DNA from: Rhodospirillaceae bacterium
GTDB lineage: Bacteria > Pseudomonadota > Alphaproteobacteria > Dongiales > Dongiaceae
Direction of reading: 5' to 3'
Length of the DNA: 25,381 bases
Assembly: GCA_016794075.1 (NCBI GenBank)
Contig: JAEUKU010000431.1
Coordinates: forward strand, 1 to 25,381
This document shows, piece by piece, positions 8,075 through 14,244 of the stretch (its first letter is position 1; each line of letters begins with the position of its first letter). The notes under the pieces were generated by a model that searched no databases, was not told where the DNA came from, and was given only the letters and a program-made list of their open reading frames with translations. A program made the translations under genes and the position numbers.

Positions 8075-8084
8075 GCGGCCCCGC

Positions 8085-8768
8085 TCACGCGGCGCCGGCC
8101 GCTGTGCGCAGCCGCTCGATCCAGCCGCCGATCTGCTCCGGATGGGTCTTCCAGGCGGTGCGGTTGACCACCAGGCGCGAGGTCACGTCGGCGATGTGCT
8201 CGATCTCCACCAGGTTGTTGGCCTTGAGCGTGGCGCCGGTCGAAACCAGGTCGACGATGCGGCGGGTCAGGCCCAGCATCGGCGCCAGCTCCATGGCGCC
8301 GGACAGCTTGATGCACTCGGCCTGCACGCCGCGCGCGGCGAAATGCGCGCGGGTGATGTTCGGGTACTTGGTGGCGACCCGGATATGCGACCAGCGACCC
8401 GGATCGTCGCCGCCCACCATCTCGGCCGGCTCCGCCACCGCCAGGCGGCACTTGCCGATGCCGAGATCGACCGGCGCGTAGATCTCCGGATAGTCGAATT
8501 CCAGCAGCACGTCGTTGCCGGCGACGCCCAGCTGCGCCGCGCCGAAGGCGACGAAGGTGGCGACGTCGAAGCTGCGCACGCGGATGATCTCCAGCAGCGG
8601 ATCGCTGGTGGCGAAGCGCAGCTTGCGCGAATCCTCGTTGTTGAAATCGGGCTCCGGCACGATCCCGGCGCGCGCCAGCAGCGGCGCCAGCTCGCGCAGG
8701 ATGCGGCCCTTGGGCAGCGCCAGGACGAAGGCTCCGCCCGCCCCGTCTTTGCTCTCCGTCCGGCTCAT
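8085..8768 (-). CDS. hisG: ATP phosphoribosyltransferase, short form
   Basis: A 227-aa catalytic subunit of the first step of histidine biosynthesis: ATP + PRPP to N1-(5-phosphoribosyl)-ATP. Motifs include FVLALPKGRILRE, the substrate-binding FGAAQLGVAGNDVLLE, RVATKYPNITRAHF and the PRPP loop DLVSTGATLKANNL. The C-terminal ACT-like regulatory domain of long HisG is absent, so by family rule it should work as a hetero-octamer with HisZ, which is not in the window. The ATG at 8768 overlaps the DUF2948 stop (ATGA). The open frame runs further upstream, but that part is out-of-frame DUF2948 sequence. No hisD follows. Confidence 0.95.
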   Translation of the reverse strand: MSRTESKDGAGGAFVLALPKGRILRELAPLLARAGIVPEPDFNNEDSRKLRFATSDPLLEIIRVRSFDVATFVAFGAAQLGVAGNDVLLEFDYPEIYAPVDLGIGKCRLAVAEPAEMVGGDDPGRWSHIRVATKYPNITRAHFAARGVQAECIKLSGAMELAPMLGLTRRIVDLVSTGATLKANNLVEIEHIADVTSRLVVNRTAWKTHPEQIGGWIERLRTAAGAA

Positions 8769-9265
8769 CCGCGGGTCGCCTCGTCCCTGGTGCGCGTGGC
8801 GCCGTGCTCCGGCCGCCATCGCGTGGGCCACGCCGTGCCGAGGTCGTGCATGTAGAACGCCAGCCCCTCGATATCGAGCTGGATGACCCCGCCGCCGGCG
8901 AACATCAGGCTGAGCTTGCCGCCGTCCAGCTGCAGCGACAGCAGGGCCAGGAACTCGTCGGGCTTGGACTGGTCGATCCCCCGGCTGCGCACCGCCAGCA
9001 CCCGGTCGATGCAGATGCCGCAATTGATGCGCTGCAGGTCGCCGAAATCGGTGCTGTCGTCGAAGGTCGCGTCGGTGGCCATTCCCATCGGCGGCCTGGT
9101 GGCCGCGGCACGTTCCCAGCGGAAGCGGTTCACCACCATGATGAAGCGCCGCTCCTGCGGCAGGTAGCGGGTCTCGGTCAGCGGCACCAGCGCATCCTGC
9201 AGGCAGGCGGAGACGACCGTCAGGTCCTCCGCGTCGCGCGCGATGATCTTGAGCGCACCGCTCAT
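8765..9265 (-). CDS. DUF2948 family protein
   Basis: A 166-aa protein of the DUF2948 family, found between murA and his genes in alphaproteobacteria; function unknown. Characteristic parts are LKIIARDAEDLTVVSACLQDA at the start, the RRFIMVVNRFRWE strand, RINCGICIDRVLAVRSRGID and GGGVIQLDIEGL. No signal peptide, membrane segment or catalytic motif is visible. Both ends overlap neighbours by 4 nt (ATGA with murA upstream at 9262-9265 and with hisG downstream at 8765-8768), implying translational coupling through three genes. The C-terminus after the conserved core is Arg/Thr/Glu-rich and probably disordered. Confidence 0.92.
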   Translation of the reverse strand: MSGALKIIARDAEDLTVVSACLQDALVPLTETRYLPQERRFIMVVNRFRWERAAATRPPMGMATDATFDDSTDFGDLQRINCGICIDRVLAVRSRGIDQSKPDEFLALLSLQLDGGKLSLMFAGGGVIQLDIEGLAFYMHDLGTAWPTRWRPEHGATRTRDEATRG

Positions 9266-10548
9266 TCCGCCGCACCATCGGCCAGGCGCTCGATCTCCGC
9301 CCCACAGGCCGCCAGCTTCTGCACCAGGCGCTCATAGCCGCGATCCAGATGATAGACGCGGTTCAGGATGGTGTCGCCTTCTGCCACAAGGCCCGCCATG
9401 ACCAGCGAGACGCTGGCGCGCAGGTCCGTCGCCATCACCGGGGCGCCGGTCAGACGCTTCACCCCGCGCACCATCGCCGAGGCGCCGTGCACGTTGATGC
9501 TGGCGCCCATCCGCAGCAGCTCCGGCACATGCATGAAGCGGTTCTCGAAAATCGTCTCGGTGATCATCGAGGCGCCCTGCGCCGTGGTCATCAGCGCCAT
9601 CATCTGCGCCTGCAGATCGGTGGGAAAGCCGGGAAACGGCTCGGTCATCACGTCGACGCCGAGCAGATCGCCGTTGGCCCGGCTGACCTTCAGCCCGCGC
9701 GGCGTCTCGGTGAACTGGACACCGGCCTGCTGCAGGGTCGCGCAGACCGCCGCGATCAGCTCGTGATGCACGCCGATGAGCTCGACCTCGCCATTGGTGA
9801 TGGCGGCGGCCATGGCATAGGTGCCGGCCTCGATGCGGTCGGCCACCACCTTGTGCGTCGTGCCGTGCAGGCGCTCGACGCCGCGGATGCGCAGGTGATC
9901 GGTGCCCAGGCCCTCGATCTCGGCGCCCATGCCGATCAGGCATTTCGCCAGGTCGGTGATCTCTGGTTCGCGCGCCGCGTTGATCAGCTGCGTTTCGCCC
10001 TTTGCCAGCGTCGCCGCCATCAACAGGTTCTCGGTGGCGCCGACCGACACCTTGGGGAAATTCACTTCGGCGCCGATCAGGCCGCCCTGCGGCGCGCGGG
10101 CATACATGTAGCCCTCGCGCAGATCGATCTCGGCGCCCAGCTGCTGCAACCCCTTGATGTGCAGATCGACGGGGCGCGTGCCGATGGCGCAGCCGCCCGG
10201 CAGCGACACCTTGGCCTGGCCGTGGCGGGCGACCAGCGGCCCGAGCACCAGGACCGAGGCGCGCATCTTGCGCACCAGGTCGTAGGGTGCCGTGGTATCG
10301 GTGATGTTGGCGCCGGAGAGCGTGACCGAGCGCTCCTTGCCGGCCAGCTTGGTGGTCACCTCGACGCCGTGCTGCGCCAGCAGGTTGGTCATGGTGGTGA
10401 TGTCGGCCAGGTCCGGGACGCTGTCCAGGCGCACCTCGCCATCGGTCAGCAGCGAGGTCGCCATCAGCGGCAGCGCCGCGTTCTTGGCGCCGCTGATGCG
10501 GATCTCACCCTTGAGCGATTTGCCGCCGCGAATGCGAATGCGATCCAT
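9262..10548 (-). CDS. murA: UDP-N-acetylglucosamine 1-carboxyvinyltransferase
   Basis: A 428-aa MurA, the first committed enzyme of peptidoglycan synthesis, transferring enolpyruvate from PEP to UDP-GlcNAc in the cytoplasm. The substrate-binding K22-N23 (SGAKNAALPLMA) is present. The catalytic cysteine is C120 in PGGCAIGTRPVDLHI, so the enzyme should be of the fosfomycin-sensitive Cys type, not the Asp variant. Length and the full EPT fold are normal. It begins 14 nt after the dcd stop and overlaps the DUF2948 gene by 4 nt at its end. Confidence 0.97.
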   Translation of the reverse strand: MDRIRIRGGKSLKGEIRISGAKNAALPLMATSLLTDGEVRLDSVPDLADITTMTNLLAQHGVEVTTKLAGKERSVTLSGANITDTTAPYDLVRKMRASVLVLGPLVARHGQAKVSLPGGCAIGTRPVDLHIKGLQQLGAEIDLREGYMYARAPQGGLIGAEVNFPKVSVGATENLLMAATLAKGETQLINAAREPEITDLAKCLIGMGAEIEGLGTDHLRIRGVERLHGTTHKVVADRIEAGTYAMAAAITNGEVELIGVHHELIAAVCATLQQAGVQFTETPRGLKVSRANGDLLGVDVMTEPFPGFPTDLQAQMMALMTTAQGASMITETIFENRFMHVPELLRMGASINVHGASAMVRGVKRLTGAPVMATDLRASVSLVMAGLVAEGDTILNRVYHLDRGYERLVQKLAACGAEIERLADGAAE

Positions 10549-10562
10549 GACTCAGCTATTCC

Positions 10563-11117
10563 TCAGAGACGCGGCAGGGTGACGCCGGTCTGCTTCATGT
10601 ATTTGCCGGCGCGGTCGCGATACGAAGTCTCGCACGCGCCCTCGCCCTTCAGGAACAGGAACTGGCAGGCCCCCTCATTGGCATAGATCTTCGCCGGCAG
10701 CGGCGTGGTGTTGGAGAATTCCAGGGTGACGTGGCCTTCCCATTCCGGCTCGAGCGGCGTCACGTTCACGATGATGCCGCAGCGCGCGTAGGTCGATTTG
10801 CCGAGGCAGATGACCAGCACGTCGCGCGGCACGCGGAAATACTCGACAGTCCGCGCCAGCGCGAAGGAATTCGGCGGGATGATGCACACGTCGGTCTCGC
10901 GGTCGACGAAGCTGTCAGTGGCGAAGTCCTTCGGGTCGACGACGGCGCTGTTGACGTTGGTGAAAATCTTGAACTCGCGCGACACCCTGGCGTCGTAGCC
11001 ATAGGAGGAGACGCCGTAGGAGATCACGCCCTCGCGCTTCTGCGATTCGATGAATGGCTCGATCATGCCGCGCTTGAGCGACATCTCTCGGATCCAGGTG
11101 TCCGGCATGATGCCCAT
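10563..11117 (-). CDS. dcd: dCTP deaminase
   Basis: A 184-aa trimeric dCTP deaminase converting dCTP to dUTP for thymidylate synthesis. Recognisable parts are MPDTWIREMSLKRGMIEPF, SSYGYDARVSREFKIF, the LGKSTYARCGI stretch with S108/R112, and TLEFSNTTPLP with E133, which corresponds to the catalytic Glu of E. coli Dcd. I chose the first ATG (11117) because AAAGGA lies 8 nt upstream of it; an ATG three codons later (11108) is the other option. It is the first gene of the murA-hisG group and has a candidate promoter about 60-95 nt upstream. Confidence 0.96.
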   Translation of the reverse strand: MGIMPDTWIREMSLKRGMIEPFIESQKREGVISYGVSSYGYDARVSREFKIFTNVNSAVVDPKDFATDSFVDRETDVCIIPPNSFALARTVEYFRVPRDVLVICLGKSTYARCGIIVNVTPLEPEWEGHVTLEFSNTTPLPAKIYANEGACQFLFLKGEGACETSYRDRAGKYMKQTGVTLPRL

Positions 11118-11183
11118 AAATTCAATCCTTTAGGATGGACTCTTGAGACGGGTCGGCGCGCCGCCCGGCGCCCCGGTTAAAGC

Positions 11184-11212
11184 TTTGTACTTGAAGGTTT
11201 TGTGGCGCTCAA
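11184..11212 (-). promoter_or_regulatory. Candidate promoter of dcd-murA-hisG group
   Basis: On the minus strand TTGAGC (11207-11212) and TACAAA (11184-11189) are separated by 17 nt, each matching 4 of 6 consensus bases. The segment 11173-11206 is AT-rich against GC-rich flanks. A start near 11177 would leave a leader of about 60 nt to dcd, similar to the layout before infA. Confidence 0.42.
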
Positions 11213-11239
11213 GGCTGGCGTCGGGCGCGGCCTGGTCGT

Positions 11240-11440
11240 TCACGCGCCCTGGTCGCCGTCCGCCGGGCCGCCCTGACCGGACGTCCCCGCCGGCCCCTGT
11301 GCGCGCGCCCGTTGCTGGGCCTTCCGCCGCTTGAGGTTGTCGCGCAAGGCGGCCGACAGTCGCGCGTCGGGCGTGGTCTCCTTAACGGCGTCCGGCGCCG
11401 CCGGCTGACCAGCCGTCATTTTCGCCTTGGATGAAGTCAT
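11240..11440 (-). CDS. Small conserved-looking basic protein
   Basis: A 66-aa protein with the core DARLSAALRDNLKRRKAQQRARA, a basic amphipathic helix of a type I have seen in short uncharacterised alphaproteobacterial proteins. The flanks are Ala/Gly/Pro/Thr-rich and probably disordered. The frame can be extended to a TTG at 11494, but the ATG at 11440 has GAGG close upstream and keeps only the conserved-looking part. A 6-bp hairpin (CCTGCC/GGCAGG, 11449-11465) ends 8 nt before this ATG and could affect ribosome access. It lies upstream of dcd in the same direction with a 122-nt gap. Function unknown. Confidence 0.6.
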   Translation of the reverse strand: MTSSKAKMTAGQPAAPDAVKETTPDARLSAALRDNLKRRKAQQRARAQGPAGTSGQGGPADGDQGA

Positions 11441-11525
11441 GTCCTCGCCCTGCCTGGTTGGCAGGGAAGTAGCCAAGGGCGCTGCCGCGGTCAATCCAGG
11501 TCAGCTGGCCGGATCGATCCCGCGG

Positions 11526-11642
11526 TCAGGCTGCCCGGCGCGCCGCGCGGGCATCCATGAGGCGATTGAAGGCCTGGATGTCTTGCCGGTGGCGTCGTCG
11601 CGTCCGGAACTGCTGCCACCACCCCATCAAGTTTGCCACCAT
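11526..11642 (-). CDS. Possible 38-aa small basic protein
   Basis: This short frame begins MVANLMGWWQQF and continues into an Arg-rich helix with the stretch HRQDIQAFNRLMDARAARR. A strong Shine-Dalgarno GGAGGG is placed about 5 nt before the ATG. Aromatic and basic spacing recalls the first half of DUF1127/YjiS-type small proteins, but the D-I-G-L tail of that family is lacking, so the link is only suggestive. It lies on the same strand as the 66-aa gene, 85 nt upstream of it. The longer frame reaching 12125 runs across the tRNA-Thr gene and is not credible. Confidence 0.42.
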   Translation of the reverse strand: MVANLMGWWQQFRTRRRHRQDIQAFNRLMDARAARRAA

Positions 11643-11720
11643 GCTGCCCTCCACCGCCGAATCGGCTGGGATTTCAACCGCTTCCGGCGCCCGCGTGGAT
11701 ACCCCCCGGGCATGTTGGAA

Positions 11721-11748
11721 CGATGGCGGATCGATGGAAATTCGATGA
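11721..11748. repeat. Three phased CGATG direct repeats
   Basis: CGATGG (11721-11726), CGATGG (11732-11737) and CGATGA (11743-11748) recur exactly every 11 bp. The last two are part of a longer near-repeat, TCGATGGAAAT followed directly by TCGATGAAAT. Spacing of one helical turn would place the motifs on one face of the DNA, as in many protein-binding arrays, but chance is not excluded. Confidence 0.4.
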
Positions 11749-11761
11749 AATCGGTCCCCGA

Positions 11762-11866
11762 CGGGCGGTTTTCCGACCGCCCGGGCCCGCGACCCGCCCA
11801 GGTCTTGCCATGCCAGATCGCGCATGGCATTGTCCCGCCGCTTTCGGGGGGCAGCATCTCTGCCCC
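11762..11866. repeat. Cluster of three perfect hairpins
   Basis: Hairpin 1: CGGGCGGT/ACCGCCCG (11762-11769, 11776-11783), 8-bp stem, 6-nt loop. Hairpin 2: TGCCATGC/GCATGGCA (11806-11813, 11822-11829), 8-bp stem, 8-nt loop. Hairpin 3: GGGGCAG/CTGCCCC (11848-11854, 11860-11866), 7-bp stem, 5-nt loop. None is followed by a T run on either strand, so they are not simple intrinsic terminators. They end 10 nt before tRNA-Thr. Confidence 0.6.
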
Positions 11867-11876
11867 GCATCACGGT

Positions 11877-11951
11877 GCTGCCGTAGCTCAGTGGTAGAGC
11901 ACGTCCTTGGTAAGGACGGGGTCGGAAGTTCAATCCTTCTCGGCAGCACCA
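11877..11951 (+). tRNA. tRNA-Thr (anticodon GGT)
   Basis: Complete 75-nt cloverleaf with encoded CCA (11949-11951). The acceptor arm GCTGCCG (11877-11883) pairs with CGGCAGC (11941-11947), discriminator A. D arm AGCTCAGTGGTAGAGC; anticodon stem CGTCC/GGACG with loop TTGGTAA giving GGT (reads ACC/ACT, Thr); T loop TTCAATC on stem GGAAG/CTTCT with one G-T pair. It is a lone tRNA, with no integrase or repeated 3' end nearby. Confidence 0.97.
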
Positions 11952-12098
11952 TTTCCCTTGCAGATCAATGAATTCAAGCGTGTGGCTCGGGCCGGCCCGT
12001 GACGGCTGCCGCCCGGCACCGCCCCATCCGCAATTTCCGCCAAGCGGTACCGCCGGCCTGGCGGCATGGTCCGGCGCCATGGGAAAGGATGGCGGGAC

Positions 12099-12581
12099 AT
12101 GACCAGCCACGCTTCGAGCGACCACCCGGCGCCCTCAGCTGCGCTGCGGGAATTGCGCCGGCTCAACGCGCTGTTCATTGACAATTTCGTCAGGAACGAC
12201 GTCAGCTCGCATGATGCGATCCTGCATCCCGAATTCATCTACATCCGCAGCAACGGCGGGCGGGTCGACCGCGCCACGTATCTGCGCAAATGGGCCAAGG
12301 GGTTCGACCCACAGGTCATCCGCTATTGGGATGTCCGGGATGAACTGATCACGATCATCGGCGACGTCGCCCTGGTGCGTGCGACCAACAAGGAAATCGT
12401 GCGCCGCGACGGAGGCGAGGTCGCCGCCATGTCGACCTACACGGATACCTATATCCATGAAGCCGGCGGCTGGAAGTGTATCCAGGCGCAGATCACGCCC
12501 GTCGCCAAGCAACACGAGCCGGGCGACGAGACGATCATCTCCGTCTACATCAACGGCGTGAGGCAGGAAACCCGCCCATAG
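12099..12581 (+). CDS. NTF2-like (SnoaL/DUF4440-type) protein
   Basis: A 160-aa protein with an NTF2-like cone fold. After a disordered start, a helix (ALRELRRLNALFIDNFVRND) leads into LHPEFIYIRSNGGRVDRATYLRKWAKG and the strands DVALVRATNKEIV and MSTYTDTYIHEAGGWKCIQAQITPV. This layout is that of the DUF4440/SnoaL-like group, which includes polyketide cyclases, isomerases and many proteins of unknown role that bind small hydrophobic ligands. No signal peptide. I prefer the ATG at 12099, with AAAGGA 9 nt upstream, over the one at 12066. It stands alone, so no substrate can be inferred. Confidence 0.82.
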   Translation: MTSHASSDHPAPSAALRELRRLNALFIDNFVRNDVSSHDAILHPEFIYIRSNGGRVDRATYLRKWAKGFDPQVIRYWDVRDELITIIGDVALVRATNKEIVRRDGGEVAAMSTYTDTYIHEAGGWKCIQAQITPVAKQHEPGDETIISVYINGVRQETRP

Positions 12582-12789
12582 CGATGAAAACCGGCAGCAG
12601 CTACCGCCCGATGTGATCCCGAGCCGGGAATCCAGCCGGCAGGGCTGCAAGAAACTTAAAGCCACAGTTAATCTGTGAGGTACAGGATGCCCGGTAGAGC
12701 GTTGACTTGGCTCTGGGGGTGGCGGAGAAGAACTCAGCGACCCGATAGCGCGGGCAACGACCAGACGGATGCTGTCGGAAGACATGAAC

Positions 12790-13425
12790 ATGAGCAGCAA
12801 CACACCTCCCAGCGGGCCGTCAGGTCCCCGCGACGGCGACCTTCGCGCCCAGGTCGCTAACAGTAATCGGACCGGCGCGCGGATCGATGGTGTGGGCGAG
12901 GAGGCCGCGACCGCCAAGCTGGCCGAGAGCGAGCGCGAGTTCCGAAGCTTCGCAATCCCCATTCTTCGCAGGCTGGCTCTCGGTGAGGCCGCCGTGTGCT
13001 TCGCGATCGTCCTCTTCGCATCGCGAACGGAATACCACTCGCTATCCTCGAAGATCTCCATCATCGCCGCCTGCATTGGCATTCCGGCCTGCATCGCCCT
13101 GACCGCCGCTCATAGCGTGGCCTCCTATTTCGGTCCTGCCGGGTTTCGCTTTTTCGACTCCGGCATATGCAGGCTTTTGTCATACGTCCTGTCCCTGGTC
13201 GGCGCCGTTTCCACGACGGCGAGCTTCGCGGGACTGCTCGGGTCCATCCACCCGCTCGCGGCGATGGCTTTTGGCGTGGCAGCAATCATTTCGCTCATCC
13301 TCTGGTCCATCATGTATGCCGCGATTGTCCTCGAGATGACGGACAAGGGTGAGACCGCAACATCGGAGACAATGCGAAGGTCGACGCAAACCGGGGTGCA
13401 GAGCTCCAGCCCCACCGAAGGCTAG
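12790..13425 (+). CDS. Unrecognised four-helix membrane protein
   Basis: A 211-aa protein of no family I recognise. Residues 1-58 are hydrophilic and probably cytoplasmic, ending in an acidic-basic helix (ATAKLAESEREFRSF). Four hydrophobic segments follow at about 60-78, 89-112, 129-151 and 156-182, then a Thr/Ser-rich tail of about 27 residues. Four helices with both ends on one side suggest a small integral inner-membrane protein without visible catalytic or transporter motifs. Of three nearby ATGs (12769, 12784, 12790) the last has GGAAG at an 8-nt spacing. By eye its third codon positions look less GC-biased than in neighbouring genes, which may mean acquired DNA. Confidence 0.68.
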   Translation: MSSNTPPSGPSGPRDGDLRAQVANSNRTGARIDGVGEEAATAKLAESEREFRSFAIPILRRLALGEAAVCFAIVLFASRTEYHSLSSKISIIAACIGIPACIALTAAHSVASYFGPAGFRFFDSGICRLLSYVLSLVGAVSTTASFAGLLGSIHPLAAMAFGVAAIISLILWSIMYAAIVLEMTDKGETATSETMRRSTQTGVQSSSPTEG

Positions 13426-13773
13426 TGCTGACAGCCAGCGCACCAAGGTCCGGCGCCCTTGGCCGGCCTCGGCGCGACGATCTCAAGCAATGACCACGGC
13501 CGGACAACTCCACGATCCACCAGATTGGCACGGACGTCGCAGTAATTTGTCTTAATGAATGCCACCCCGGGATCTGGGGTCGCGACGCGGCGCGAAGCGT
13601 CATCCATGCCCCTTCCCCGGGGCGATGACTGGTGTCGCCGTGGGTCAATTCAGGACTGGCGCTACGTGTTGGCGCGACCGCCCCGGCCCAGCCCGCCCGC
13701 CGCCGCCACGATTGTTTGCCGGATGCCGCGCCGCGCGCGTAGACTGGCGCGTCTATCAACCTGGGAGGCTGAA
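13426..13773. other. Gene-free gap of about 350 bp
   Basis: No gene is well supported. A minus-strand frame of 61 codons (13422-13607) is open but has no homology I recognise. A perfect inverted repeat CCAAGG/CCTTGG (13443-13448, 13457-13462) lies just after the membrane-protein stop and has no T run; it may be a factor-dependent terminator. The stretch 13530-13560 is AT-richer. A further inverted repeat before the next gene is listed separately. Confidence 0.5.
13740..13755. promoter_or_regulatory. Inverted repeat before exported repeat protein
   Basis: TAGAC (13740-13744) and GTCTA (13751-13755) form a perfect dyad with a 6-nt centre, 18 nt before the ATG at 13774 and just upstream of its GGGAGG ribosome site. 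It could be an operator or a small leader hairpin. Confidence 0.3.
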
Positions 13774-14181
13774 ATGCATAGCACGTCGGTCTATCAGAAG
13801 CGGTTGTGGGCGCCGATCTTCACGGCAGCGATCCTGGCCGCATCCTCGGCGCAAGCAAGGGATACGAGGACGGAGGAACCGGTGTTCGACTTCTCCTCTC
13901 CCTTCGTATCAGCGCAGGTCGGCGCCGCACCGGTGTTCTACATCTGGAAAGTCAATCGCATCGACGGGTCGCTCTACCTCTGCCAGACCACAAGCAGCAA
14001 TGTGCGCTGCAACCAGGTGGCGGGTCCGAGCGATCAGATCGGTCCGTTCACTGTCTCCGATGCAATTGGTCAACAAGCCGGCGATGGCGGCGCAGCCTTC
14101 TATGTCTGGCGGCTCAATCGCTGGAACGGAACGCAAGAGCTCTGTGCCTCGGCCGGCACGCAGCATGGATGCAGCAAATAG
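13774..14181 (+). CDS. Small exported protein with two Cys-X8-Cys repeats
   Basis: A 135-aa protein. Residues 1-28 form a Sec signal peptide (basic start, hydrophobic LWAPIFTAAILAASS, likely cleavage after AQA), so it should be periplasmic or secreted. The mature part contains two copies of one unit at a period of exactly 54 residues: FYIWKVNRIDGSLYLC (55-70) with C79, and FYVWRLNRWNGTQELC (109-124) with C133. In both copies the cysteines are 9 apart, so each unit could hold its own disulfide. The start is fixed by GGGAGG 5 nt before the ATG. I do not recognise the family; the FYxWxxNRxxG pattern resembles a beta-hairpin repeat. It is followed by a convergent flavoprotein gene 63 nt away. Confidence 0.75.
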   Translation: MHSTSVYQKRLWAPIFTAAILAASSAQARDTRTEEPVFDFSSPFVSAQVGAAPVFYIWKVNRIDGSLYLCQTTSSNVRCNQVAGPSDQIGPFTVSDAIGQQAGDGGAAFYVWRLNRWNGTQELCASAGTQHGCSK

Positions 14182-14244
14182 CGGCTGCGAACACCCGGTT
14201 GTCGTCTATCTTCCACAAGGGCGTTGGTGCGCGACGGCGGAGGA

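Larger units (their letters stand above)
11643..11876. other. Structured intergenic stretch before tRNA-Thr
   Basis: No gene is supported. It contains three CGATG direct repeats at 11-bp spacing and then three perfect hairpins in a row, listed separately. No convincing tRNA promoter could be picked out. Confidence 0.5.

Noticed and set aside
9349..10686. 445-codon plus-strand open frame opposite murA
   Set aside because: MurA on the minus strand is complete with its active-site residues; the plus frame is a composition artefact.
11877..12098. tRNA-Thr as attachment site of a genomic island
   Set aside because: The genes after it look accessory, but there is no integrase and I see no repeat of the tRNA 3' end downstream in the window.
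11526..12125. 199-codon minus-strand frame over tRNA-Thr
   Set aside because: It translates through the tRNA and the hairpin region; only the last 38 codons, with their own ribosome site, are plausible.
12663..12677. CACAG-TTAAT-CTGTG dyad before the membrane-protein gene
   Set aside because: Only 5-bp arms, no promoter elements near it, and more than 110 nt from the start; chance is likely.
13422..13607. 61-codon minus-strand frame in the gene-free gap
   Set aside because: A G-rich stretch lies before the ATG, but the protein resembles nothing I know and overlaps the end of the membrane-protein gene; evidence is too thin for a gene call.
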